Shown piece by piece: positions 18,936 to 26,091 of a DNA stretch of 64,000 nt. Each line of letters begins with the position of its first letter. Position 1 is the first letter of the stretch. The stretch is from Myxococcales bacterium. GTDB taxonomy: Bacteria > Myxococcota_A > Bradymonadia > UBA7976 > UBA1532. The notes beneath the pieces are model-generated. The model was not told the DNA's origin and made no database searches. It saw nothing but the letters and a program-made list of their open reading frames with translations. The position numbers were made by a program, and so were the translations under genes. The stretch covers positions 33,351-97,350 of the forward strand of contig JACKDN010000028.1 in the NCBI GenBank assembly GCA_020633465.1, given 5' to 3'.

Positions 18936-20495
18936 ATGCGGCGACTGAAGCTCGGGTTCGCGATCCTGGGGCTGGCGCTCTTCTGCGCGCTGGCGGTGTG
19001 GTTCTTCGCCCACGATCCGACCGCGCGGCGCGCCGAGCGGCTGGCCGAGCGGCCGCCGCCGGCCGACACGCCGCGCGCGCCGGCGGATCCCGACGCGCCG
19101 ATCCTCGACGAGCCCGAACAACCGCCGGCCGAGTGGCCGGCCGACGCGCCGCGGCTGGTGTGGGGCACCATCACCAACCCGGCCGGCGACCCGGTGGTGG
19201 GCGCGTCGGTGCGGCTGGTGGTCGCCGGTGAGTCCGATCGCGTCGTCTACGCGGACAGCCGCGGGCAGTACCGCCTCGAGCGCGTGCCCGCGCGGCCCAC
19301 GGCCCTCGAGGTGGGCGCCGCCGGCTACCAACCGACCGTGTTCGAGAAGCCGCGGCTGCCGCGCGAGCCCAAGGTGCAGTGGGACGTCGAGTTGGAGCCG
19401 GTCGAGGGCGTCTACGGCGTCATCGTGGCCAACGGGCGGCCGGTGCCCGACGCGTGGGTCAGCCTGCGGCCCAAGGGGCAGCAGCGCCGCATCCTGCACG
19501 GGCGCGCCGATCGCGGCGGGCGCTTCGCGCTGGCCTGGCCGGACGAGGACGGCGTCTACACGCTGGCCGCCTTCAGCAGCATGCACGGGCGCAAGGAGAT
19601 CGACGTCTCGGAGCCCGGCGAGGTGACCGTCGAGCTGCCCGGGGGCGGCTATCTGCAGGGGCGGGTGGTCGACACGGACGGGCGGCCGGTGCCCTCGTTC
19701 TCGCTCAGCGCCGGGCCGATGACCTTCCGCGCGGGCGGGCCGCCGGCGCAGTCCTTCGACAACGCGAACGGCCACTTCCGCCTGGGGCCGATGGCGGCCG
19801 GGCGCACGCAGCTGTGGGCGGCGGCCGAGGGCTATCAGCCCGGCGAGGTGAAGAGCGTCGTGGTCGAAGAGGGGCTGGTCACGTCGGGCATCGTCGTGAC
19901 GCTCGAGCCCTCGACCTACCTGACCGGCACGGTGACCGACGCGCAGACCGGGCGGCCGGTGGTCGGCGCGCTGGTGTTGCCCGCCGAGTGGCGCGCGGCG
20001 GCGCTGGCCGAGGCGGTGGGCGGCTACACGGACGAGCAGGGACGCTATCGCCTGACCGCGCTGCCGGGTCAGCGCACCAGCATCAAGGTCAGCGCGAACG
20101 GCTACCGGCCGCTGGTCGTGGGCGGCGTCGAGGGCGCGGCCGACGGCGAGGCGGTGCGCGACTTCTCGCTGATGCCGCAGCCCGAGGGCGAGCGGCCGGC
20201 GACCGAGCTGACCGGCATCGGCGCCGTGCTGCGGCCGCACCGCGAGGGCGTGATGCTCGGCTCGATCGTCGACGGCGGTCCGGCCTCGGCGCGGCTGCGC
20301 CGCGGCGACGTGATCGTGATGGTCGACGGCGAGTCGGTGCGCAACGACGTGGGCAAGGCGGCGCAGGCCATCCGCGGTGAGATCGGCACCGACGTCGTGC
20401 TGTGGGTGAAGCGGGGCGGGCGCGGCGAGCCGCAGCGGGTGGTGATCACGCGGGATCGGGTGACGATGCCGAACCCGCACGCGCCGCGGAACTGA
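18936..20495 (+). CDS. Membrane-anchored protein with carboxypeptidase-regulatory repeats and a PDZ domain
   Basis: This 519-residue protein has an N-terminal transmembrane anchor (residues 5-25) and a Pro/Asp-rich linker. It then has several beta-sandwich modules of the carboxypeptidase-regulatory (CarboxypepD_reg) type, recognisable by the recurring GxVxDxxGxPVxGAxV...DxxGxYRL pattern near residues 75-130, 235-310 and 330-400. A C-terminal PDZ domain (about 420-510) contains GSIVDGGPASARLRRGDVIVMVDG. It probably acts at the outer face of the inner membrane or in the periplasm as a binding protein. No protease residues are visible. Confidence 0.85.
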   Translation: MRRLKLGFAILGLALFCALAVWFFAHDPTARRAERLAERPPPADTPRAPADPDAPILDEPEQPPAEWPADAPRLVWGTITNPAGDPVVGASVRLVVAGESDRVVYADSRGQYRLERVPARPTALEVGAAGYQPTVFEKPRLPREPKVQWDVELEPVEGVYGVIVANGRPVPDAWVSLRPKGQQRRILHGRADRGGRFALAWPDEDGVYTLAAFSSMHGRKEIDVSEPGEVTVELPGGGYLQGRVVDTDGRPVPSFSLSAGPMTFRAGGPPAQSFDNANGHFRLGPMAAGRTQLWAAAEGYQPGEVKSVVVEEGLVTSGIVVTLEPSTYLTGTVTDAQTGRPVVGALVLPAEWRAAALAEAVGGYTDEQGRYRLTALPGQRTSIKVSANGYRPLVVGGVEGAADGEAVRDFSLMPQPEGERPATELTGIGAVLRPHREGVMLGSIVDGGPASARLRRGDVIVMVDGESVRNDVGKAAQAIRGEIGTDVVLWVKRGGRGEPQRVVITRDRVTMPNPHAPRN

Positions 20496-20498
20496 GCG

Positions 20499-20825
20499 AT
20501 GCAATCGGGCGACCTCTTCCGCGTTCCGCTCGGGGACGGGCGGTTCGGGGCGGGGCGGGTGTTGGGCGTGGACGGGGACGTCGTGGCTGTGGCGTTGTGC
20601 GGGGCGGTGTGGGACTGCGCGCCGGGTGAGCTGGACGTGCAGCAGACGCCGGTGGCGGTGGCGCACCTGCCGGTGCGGATCGCTGGGACCGTGGACGCCG
20701 AGGTCGTGGGGCGCGAGGCGCCGGGCGCGCCCGAGGGTGATTACGCGGCGTGGTTGGCGGCGGCCGAGCGGCCGGTGGTCGACGCGCCGCTCGCGGTGCT
20801 GGTCGGCGCGCTGATCGACCTCTGA
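20499..20825 (+). CDS. Small protein with weak Imm26-like N-terminus
   Basis: This 108-residue soluble protein begins QSGDLFRVPLGDGRFGAGRVL. That opening (GDxFxxPLxDGRxGxGxVL) recalls the immunity-protein Imm26 family, but the rest is too diverged to be sure. It lies 3 bases after the PDZ gene on the same strand and is convergent with the MOSC gene, 1 base apart. No toxin gene is nearby, so a real immunity role is doubtful. The ribosome site is poor. Confidence 0.6.
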   Translation: MQSGDLFRVPLGDGRFGAGRVLGVDGDVVAVALCGAVWDCAPGELDVQQTPVAVAHLPVRIAGTVDAEVVGREAPGAPEGDYAAWLAAAERPVVDAPLAVLVGALIDL

Positions 20826-20826
20826 C

Positions 20827-21291
20827 TCAGGCGGGGCGCACCGCGTCGCCCACCTTCACCTCACCGGTGCCGACGACGTAGGCGCGCAGGCCGCCGCGGT
20901 GCACGAGCGCCTTGCGCACGGGCTGGCCGGTCAGCTTCTCGAGGTGTGCGCAGGGCTCGCACAGCTCGTAGCCCTCGATCAGGGCGTCGCCGAGGCGGAA
21001 GCGGCGGCCGACCAGGTGGTTGAGGGGCACGCCGCGCACGGTCACGTTGCGGCGCGAGCCGCCCGGCGGCAGGTCGAGGTCGTAGTCCGCGGCGGCGGCC
21101 TCGAGCGCCTCGGCCTCGATGAGCGTGATCGCGTTGAAGGGCCGCGGCGTCCCGTCGCGGGCCGTGTCGCCGAACTTGCGGTCACCCTCGAGCCCCTGGT
21201 CGGCCACGGCCCGCGCGGCCTCGACCGGCTGGGGCGCCGCTCCACGACGGGGAATCAAATGGATGGCCTCGACGCGACCTTCGAAGTTCAT
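20827..21291 (-). CDS. MOSC domain-containing protein
   Basis: This 154-residue single-domain MOSC protein has the typical segments: GLEGDRKFG near residue 35, SRRNVTVRGVPLNHLVG in the middle, the conserved Cys in LCEPCAHLEK, and the HRGGLRAYVV end region. MOSC domains bind or transfer sulfur carried on a Cys and occur in molybdenum-cofactor sulfurases and in YiiM-like detoxifying reductases. There is no partner domain here, so the substrate is unknown. The start at 21291 is followed upstream by a long non-coding stretch. Confidence 0.88.
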   Translation of the reverse strand: MNFEGRVEAIHLIPRRGAAPQPVEAARAVADQGLEGDRKFGDTARDGTPRPFNAITLIEAEALEAAAADYDLDLPPGGSRRNVTVRGVPLNHLVGRRFRLGDALIEGYELCEPCAHLEKLTGQPVRKALVHRGGLRAYVVGTGEVKVGDAVRPA

Positions 21292-21875
21292 GGGGGCTCC
21301 GTGGGTGAGTGATCGGCGCCATCTCACCGGAGCCGCGAGCCCGACGCAAGTGGCCGCGCCCCACCTGGTCCGTGACGGGGCACCGACGTGCGAGCGTGGT
21401 GAAACGGCCGGCGTGCGGCATCCGCCGTACGTGCCTGAGCGACCGAGCCGCCCGCAGCCACAGCCCGAAGGGCGAGGCGAGGACGCGAGGATCGCGAAGG
21501 CGCGCCCGAAGGGCGCCGGCCAAGAGACTGGCGCGCACCGAGGGGTCGAGCGGGGTGCGTCACCGGAGGCTCGGATCAAGGCGCGGAAGGTCGTCGATAC
21601 CCATAGGTATCGGCGTCCTTCCGCAACGCCGAGCCGGGCCTTCGGGGGCGTGCACCGCGAAGCGCCCCGAATGCGCGACAGGCTCGCGACGGGGGGCCTG
21701 GGGTGGCCGGCAGGCCCCCCAGTGCCGCGCGCTTGCGCGCGGCGGAGAAACAGTCCGTCCGGTGGAGGCTGCACCTGTTCCACCCAACCTGCGGGTCGTG
21801 CCATCGCGGCGCTGGGCGGGGCACCCGACCGACCCGGCTTGACGCGCGGGGTGCCCGCCACGATGCTTCGCCGCC
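21292..21875. other. 584-base non-coding region with at least five hairpins
   Basis: Neither strand has a reading frame here that looks like a protein or has a ribosome site. The segment does carry dense inverted repeats: GCCC-GAA-GGGC at 21463-21473, GCGCCC-GAA-GGGCGC at 21502-21516, a 19-base imperfect stem (17 of 19 paired) around a CATA loop at 21583-21624, a perfect 10-base stem (GGGGGGCCTG/CAGGCCCCCC) at 21691-21720, and CCGCGCGC-TT-GCGCGCGG at 21725-21742. It may encode a structured RNA or be a dispersed palindromic element. The end contains the rlmK promoter. Confidence 0.5.
21839..21867 (+). promoter_or_regulatory. Predicted promoter of rlmK-rlmL
   Basis: TTGACG and GATGCT are separated by 17 bases. 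The GTG start of the RlmK-like gene lies only 8 bases after the -10 element, so a leaderless transcript is likely. This is one reason for choosing the GTG at 21876 over the ATG at 21906. Confidence 0.45.
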
Positions 21876-22826
21876 GTGGACGCCCGGACCGACGAGCAGG
21901 CGACGATGTTCGCCAACCGGCTGCGCAAGAACGCGCGGCATCGCCGCAAGTGGGCGCGCCGCGCGGGCGTGTCCTGCTATCGGCTGTACGACCGCGACAT
22001 CCCCGAGGTGCCGCTGGCCGTCGACTGGTACGACGGGCGGCTGCACGTCGCCGAGTTCGTGCGGCCCGACGACCGCGACGCCGACGAGCACGAGGCGTGG
22101 CTGGACGTCGTCGTGGCGCGCGGGGCCGAGGCGCTGCAGGTGGCGCCCGAGGCGGTGTACCTGAAGCGGCGGCAGCGGCAGAAGGGCGCTTCGCAGTACG
22201 AACGGCAGGACGGCAGCGGCGAGCGCTTCGAGGTGACCGAGGGCGGGCTGCGCTTCTGGGTGAACCTGCGCGACTACCTCGACACCGGGCTGTTCCTCGA
22301 CCACCGGCAGACGCGCGCGATGGTGCGGGCCGAGGCCGAGGACCGCCGCGTGCTGAACCTGTTCGCCTACAGTGGCACCTTCAGCGTCTACGCCGCGGAC
22401 GGCGGCGCGCGGGCGACCACCACCGTCGATCTGTCGAACACCTACTGCGCGTGGGCGCGCGACAACCTGGCGCTGAACGGCCACGACGGGCCGCAGCACC
22501 GGGTCGAGCAGGCCGACGTGCTGACCTGGCTGGACGACACCTTCGAGCGCGGCGATCGCTTCGACCTGGTGGTGCTCGATCCGCCCACCTTCTCGAACAG
22601 CAAGCGCATGCGCGACACCTGGGACGTGCAGCGCGATCACCCCGAGCTGCTGGCCTCGACCCTGCGCCTCTTGTCCCACGGCGGCGTGCTGTACTTCTCG
22701 ACCAACGCGCGGCGCTTCCGGCTGGAGCCCCCGGCCGGCGCGGCGGTGACCGACCTCACCGCCGAGACCGTGCCCCCCGACTTCACGAAGCGCCCGCACC
22801 GCTGCTGGCGCATGGTGCGTTCATGA
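21876..22826 (+). CDS. rlmK: RlmK-like 23S rRNA (guanine-N7) methyltransferase
   Basis: This 316-residue class I SAM-dependent methyltransferase of the RlmI/RlmK family (COG1092) has the family blocks TGLFLDHRQTRAMV, the SAM-binding LNLFAYSGTFSVYA, TTTVDLSNTYCAWARDN and the motif IV VLDPPTFSNSKRM, followed by DVQRDHPELL. The 'NSKRM...DVQRDH' end is specific for RlmK, which makes m7G2069 in Escherichia coli 23S rRNA. In E. coli this domain is the C-terminal half of RlmKL. Here it is a separate gene placed before the RlmL half, with a 4-base overlap. It has a GTG start; ATG 21906 is the alternative. Confidence 0.88.
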   Translation: MDARTDEQATMFANRLRKNARHRRKWARRAGVSCYRLYDRDIPEVPLAVDWYDGRLHVAEFVRPDDRDADEHEAWLDVVVARGAEALQVAPEAVYLKRRQRQKGASQYERQDGSGERFEVTEGGLRFWVNLRDYLDTGLFLDHRQTRAMVRAEAEDRRVLNLFAYSGTFSVYAADGGARATTTVDLSNTYCAWARDNLALNGHDGPQHRVEQADVLTWLDDTFERGDRFDLVVLDPPTFSNSKRMRDTWDVQRDHPELLASTLRLLSHGGVLYFSTNARRFRLEPPAGAAVTDLTAETVPPDFTKRPHRCWRMVRS

Positions 22827-24931
22827 TCGGACCCCTCGTTCGCCGCGACGTCTTCCCGACGGCGCGCCCGCTGTACGCCACCTGCGACGCCGGCCTCGAA
22901 GACCTGCTGGCCGCCGAGATCCGCGCCCTGGGCGTGACCGAGGTGCACCCCGGCCACCGCGGCGTCGGCTTCATGGGCGATCGCGAGGTGCTGTGGCGGG
23001 CCAACCTGTGCCTGCGGGTGGCCAACCGCGTGCTGGTGCCGCTGGCCGAGTTCGACGCGGCCGATCGCGACGCCCTGTACGCCGGCGCGGCGGCGGTGGA
23101 GTGGTCGGACTGGTTCGAGTCGAAGCGCACCATCGTCGTCGACGCGAGCTGCCACGCGAGCGCGATCGACCACACCGCCTTCGCCAGCCTGGTGGTGAAG
23201 GACGCCGTCTGCGACCACTTCCGCGAGCTGGAGGGGCGGCGGCCCTCGGTCGACAAGCGGCGCGCCGACGTACCGATCAACGTGCGCCTGGATCACGACC
23301 ACTGCGTCATCAGCCTCGACAGCAGCGGGTCGCGCCTGTACCGGCGCGGCTACCGCACCGAGGCCGGGCGCGCGCCGCTGAAGGAGACGCTGGCGGCGGC
23401 GATCCTGATGATGAGCGGCTGGACGCCCGAGCAGCCGCTGGTCGATCCGATGTGCGGCGCGGGCACCTTCGTGCTCGAGGCCGGCATGATGGCGCGCAAC
23501 ATCCCGCCCGGGCTGCACCGGCTGGGCAAGCGCGGCGAGGGCTTCGCGTTCCAGAACTGGAGCACGCACCGCGCGGCGGCCTTCGAGCGCGTGGTGCGGG
23601 CGCTGCGCGACGACATCGAGGACAGCCTGCTGCAGCCCATCGAGGGCGGCGATCTGGACGACCAGGCGCTGGAGCTGGCGCGGCGCAACGCGAAGCGCTG
23701 CGGGCTGGCGGACGACGTGACCCTGTTCCGGCGGCCGCTGGGCGAGGCCGTGCCGCCCGAGGGCGCGCCGGCCGGCGTGGTGGTGGTGAACCCGCCCTAC
23801 GGCAAGCGGCTGCGGCCAGGTGACCTGGACGGGCTGTACAAGGCGCTGGGGTACACGCTGAAGCGGCGCTTCGCCGGGTGGACGGCGCACGTGCTGGTGG
23901 GCAACGAGGCGCCGGCGCACCGCATCGGGCTGCGGCCGTCGGGCAAGATCCCGCTGCGCAACGGGCCCATCGACTGCACGGTGCTGACCTTCGACCTGTT
24001 CGCGGGGCGCGGGCCGGTGGACGCGGACGCCTGGGACAAGCACGAGGGCGATCGGCCGGCGCGCCCGCGGCGGGACGACCGGGACGACCGGCCGGCGCGA
24101 CCGCGGCGGGACGATCGGGACGACCGGCCGCGCGGCGACCGGCCGCGCGGCGACCGGGACGACCGGCCGGCGCGACCGCGGCGGGACGATCGGGACGACC
24201 GGCCGCGCGGCGACCGGCCGCGGCGGACGACCGGGACGACCGGCCGCGCGCAGCGACCGGCCCGCGCCGGGATGACCAGGACGACCGCCCGCGCGGCGAC
24301 CGGCCAGCGCGGCCGCGGCGCGACGACCGGGACGACCGCCCGCCGCGGCCTCGGCGGGACGATCGCGACGAGCGGCCGCGGCGGGACGATCGGACGATCG
24401 GCCGCGCGGCGACCGGCCGCGCCAGGACGACCGGGACGATCGGCCGCGCGGCGACCGGCCGCGCAGCGATCGGCCGCGCAGGGACGACCAGGACGATCGG
24501 CCGCGCGGCGACCGACCGCGCAGCGACCGGCCGCGGCGGGACGACCAGGACGACCAGCCGCGGGCGAGCGAGCGACCGCCGCGGCGATCAGGACGACCGG
24601 CCGCGCAGCGGCCGCGCGCGACGACCAGGACGACCGGCCGCGCGGCGACCGGCCGCGCGCCGCGGCGGACGACCAGGACGACCGCCCGCGCGGCGACCGG
24701 CCAGCGCGGCCGCGGCGCGACGACCGGGACGACCGCCCGCCGCGGCCTCGGCGGGACGATCGCGACGAGCGGCCGCGCCGAGACGATCGGGACGACCGCC
24801 CCCGCGCCGACCGGCCGCGGCCGCCGGCGGGCCGCACGCCCGGCGACAAGCCGCCGCCCCGCGGTCGGCCCGCGAACGTCGTGCCGCCGCGCAAGCACCG
24901 GCCGAAGCGCGATCAGGATCGCGAGGACTGA
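22823..24931 (+). CDS. rlmL: RlmL-like 23S rRNA (guanine-N2) methyltransferase with long Arg/Asp-rich repetitive tail
   Basis: This 702-residue protein starts with a THUMP region (about residues 1-165). A SAM-dependent methyltransferase domain follows (about 170-400), with DPMCGAGTFVLEAGMMA and the catalytic VVNPPYGKRL, which is the RlmL type that makes m2G2445. The last 290 or so residues (from about 24047) are low complexity, built from RPRRDDRDDRP-like units. Between about 24225 and 24615 the codon frame drifts, so the tail becomes TTRTTGRAA-like and then returns to RDD units. Charged disordered tails often bind RNA; here the frame drift suggests either a sequencing fault or tolerance of frameshift. 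Confidence 0.85.
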   Translation: MIGPLVRRDVFPTARPLYATCDAGLEDLLAAEIRALGVTEVHPGHRGVGFMGDREVLWRANLCLRVANRVLVPLAEFDAADRDALYAGAAAVEWSDWFESKRTIVVDASCHASAIDHTAFASLVVKDAVCDHFRELEGRRPSVDKRRADVPINVRLDHDHCVISLDSSGSRLYRRGYRTEAGRAPLKETLAAAILMMSGWTPEQPLVDPMCGAGTFVLEAGMMARNIPPGLHRLGKRGEGFAFQNWSTHRAAAFERVVRALRDDIEDSLLQPIEGGDLDDQALELARRNAKRCGLADDVTLFRRPLGEAVPPEGAPAGVVVVNPPYGKRLRPGDLDGLYKALGYTLKRRFAGWTAHVLVGNEAPAHRIGLRPSGKIPLRNGPIDCTVLTFDLFAGRGPVDADAWDKHEGDRPARPRRDDRDDRPARPRRDDRDDRPRGDRPRGDRDDRPARPRRDDRDDRPRGDRPRRTTGTTGRAQRPARAGMTRTTARAATGQRGRGATTGTTARRGLGGTIATSGRGGTIGRSAARRPAAPGRPGRSAARRPAAQRSAAQGRPGRSAARRPTAQRPAAAGRPGRPAAGERATAAAIRTTGRAAAARDDQDDRPRGDRPRAAADDQDDRPRGDRPARPRRDDRDDRPPRPRRDDRDERPRRDDRDDRPRADRPRPPAGRTPGDKPPPRGRPANVVPPRKHRPKRDQDRED
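24274..24380 (+). repeat. 107-base exact direct repeat, copy 1
   Basis: This stretch is identical base for base to 24671-24777. Copy 1 is translated in the phase that gives MTRTTARAATGQ-type sequence. Confidence 0.9.
24671..24777 (+). repeat. 107-base exact direct repeat, copy 2
   Basis: This is an identical copy of 24274-24380, offset by 397 bases. Because 397 is not a multiple of three, this copy is read in a different phase within the same protein, giving DQDDRPRGDRPARP-type sequence. Confidence 0.9.
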
Positions 24932-24953
24932 TCCGGCGAGCCGGGGCCGCGCC

Positions 24954-25931
24954 TCACTCCAGCGGCAGCAACGCCAGCGTGTGGGTCTCGAGGCCCTCCT
25001 CGGCCCACCGCTTCTTGTAGGGCATGTCGGTGCCCAGGTCGTACCAGCCGACCCCCTCTTCGCACAGCCACTCGATCATCGCGAGCTGCACCAGGTTGCC
25101 CGGCGAGTGCTCCGCGTGCGCCTGCGCGAAGCTGACCTGCAGGCCGCGGTAGGTGTCGGCGAGGACGCCGCCGAAGACGTAGGCGAGATCCTCGTCGCCC
25201 CGCCGCGCGAAGACGGCGCGCAGGGCGCCGCGCGCCGCCAGGTGGTGCACCATGATGTCGTAGAAGTGGCGCGGGGAGCCGTGGTCGATGCCCTCGCCGG
25301 CGCGGCCCTTCCAGCTCTGCCGCTCGACGGCCTGGATGCGCGCGTAGAGCGCCGCGGGGTCGGCCTCGCCGGTGGCGCGCTCGAAGCGCACGCCAGCGCC
25401 TCGGGCCTGACGCCACGCGCGGCGCAGGTTGGCGCGGAACCGGGACGAACGGCGCCCGAGGAAGCCGTCGAAGCCGCCCTCGAGCGACGCGTTGCGCCGG
25501 GGACACGCGGGGCCCAGCCCCAGGCGGCAGTCGCGCGCGAAGGCCCGCACGAGGCCCCGCCACACGTCGGCGTGCCGGTGCAGTCCGCTGAGGAAGATGC
25601 CCGACAGGCCGTCCGGCCGGGCCGCGATCATGTGGCGCAGCACGGCGACCGCCTGCGCGGGGTCCGGGCCCAGCAGGGGCGACGCGAGCCCCCAGCCCGC
25701 CTCGAGCGGCACGGCCACCCGCGCGCCGCTGCCGCTCTCGACCACCATCAACGCGACGACGCAGTCGCCCGCGTCGTAGATGAAGGGCGCGGCGTCCGGC
25801 GCGAAGGCGCGGCGCGCGGGGAAGGTCCACGCGCTGCTGCTGCAGAACGCGTCGATGGACGGCGTGCGCGCCGCGAGGGCGTCGACGCGGTCCGCCTGCG
25901 CCTCGAGCTCGGAGAAGGTGAGCCAACCCAC
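24954..25931 (-). CDS. GNAT/FemAB-like acyltransferase
   Basis: This protein of about 325 residues is from the GNAT-fold group that includes CelD/BcsL and FemAB-like proteins. The middle has the charged SSRFRANLRRAWRQARG helix, and the C-terminal half has the fold's core (DLAYVFGGVLADTYRGLQ, GNLVQLAMIEWL and the final GWYDLGTDMPYKKRWAEEG). Members transfer acyl or aminoacyl groups in capsule, cellulose or cell-wall synthesis; the substrate here is unknown. I chose the GTG at 25931 because the residues further upstream are Arg-rich and unlike the family. It is convergent with rlmL, with a small CCGGC-GA-GCCGG hairpin at 24933-24944 in the gap. Confidence 0.78.
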   Translation of the reverse strand: MGWLTFSELEAQADRVDALAARTPSIDAFCSSSAWTFPARRAFAPDAAPFIYDAGDCVVALMVVESGSGARVAVPLEAGWGLASPLLGPDPAQAVAVLRHMIAARPDGLSGIFLSGLHRHADVWRGLVRAFARDCRLGLGPACPRRNASLEGGFDGFLGRRSSRFRANLRRAWRQARGAGVRFERATGEADPAALYARIQAVERQSWKGRAGEGIDHGSPRHFYDIMVHHLAARGALRAVFARRGDEDLAYVFGGVLADTYRGLQVSFAQAHAEHSPGNLVQLAMIEWLCEEGVGWYDLGTDMPYKKRWAEEGLETHTLALLPLE

Positions 25932-26052
25932 CGGCCGAGTGTGCCAGATGCCGGCGGACGCTGTCTCGACCGCGCCGCGCGGCCGCTCGTCCGCCCCGGA
26001 TTTTCTCAGCAGTGAACGCGCGTCCGTGGTAGACCGTTGCCGGCTTTCCACC

Positions 26053-26072
26053 CGCCGCGGGTCCCCGCGGCG
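26053..26072 (+). promoter_or_regulatory. Hairpin in the pntA leader
   Basis: A perfect 9-base inverted repeat (CGCCGCGGG/CCCGCGGCG, two bases between) ends 19 bases upstream of the pntA ATG. It would form a very stable RNA hairpin just before the ribosome site and could modulate translation. Confidence 0.3.
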
Positions 26073-26091
26073 ACGTCCCCGTGGAGGTCCG

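Larger units (their letters stand above)
24047..24840 (+). repeat. Degenerate tandem repeat encoding the RlmL tail
   Basis: About 790 bases are built from short GC-rich units such as CGGGACGACCGG and CCGCGCGGCGACCGG, repeated irregularly. Single-base differences between units move the coding phase, so the same DNA units are read as RDDRDDRP in some places and as TTGTTGRAA or AARRPAA in others. Confidence 0.8.

Noticed and set aside
21324..21861. Open frames on both strands across the hairpin-rich gap
   Set aside because: Arg/Pro/Ser-rich text without motifs or ribosome sites; extending the MOSC gene upstream adds nothing family-like.
24047..24840. Regular GC repeats that could suggest a CRISPR array
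   Set aside because: Units vary in length, there are no spacers, no cas genes are nearby, and the repeat codes for the RlmL tail.
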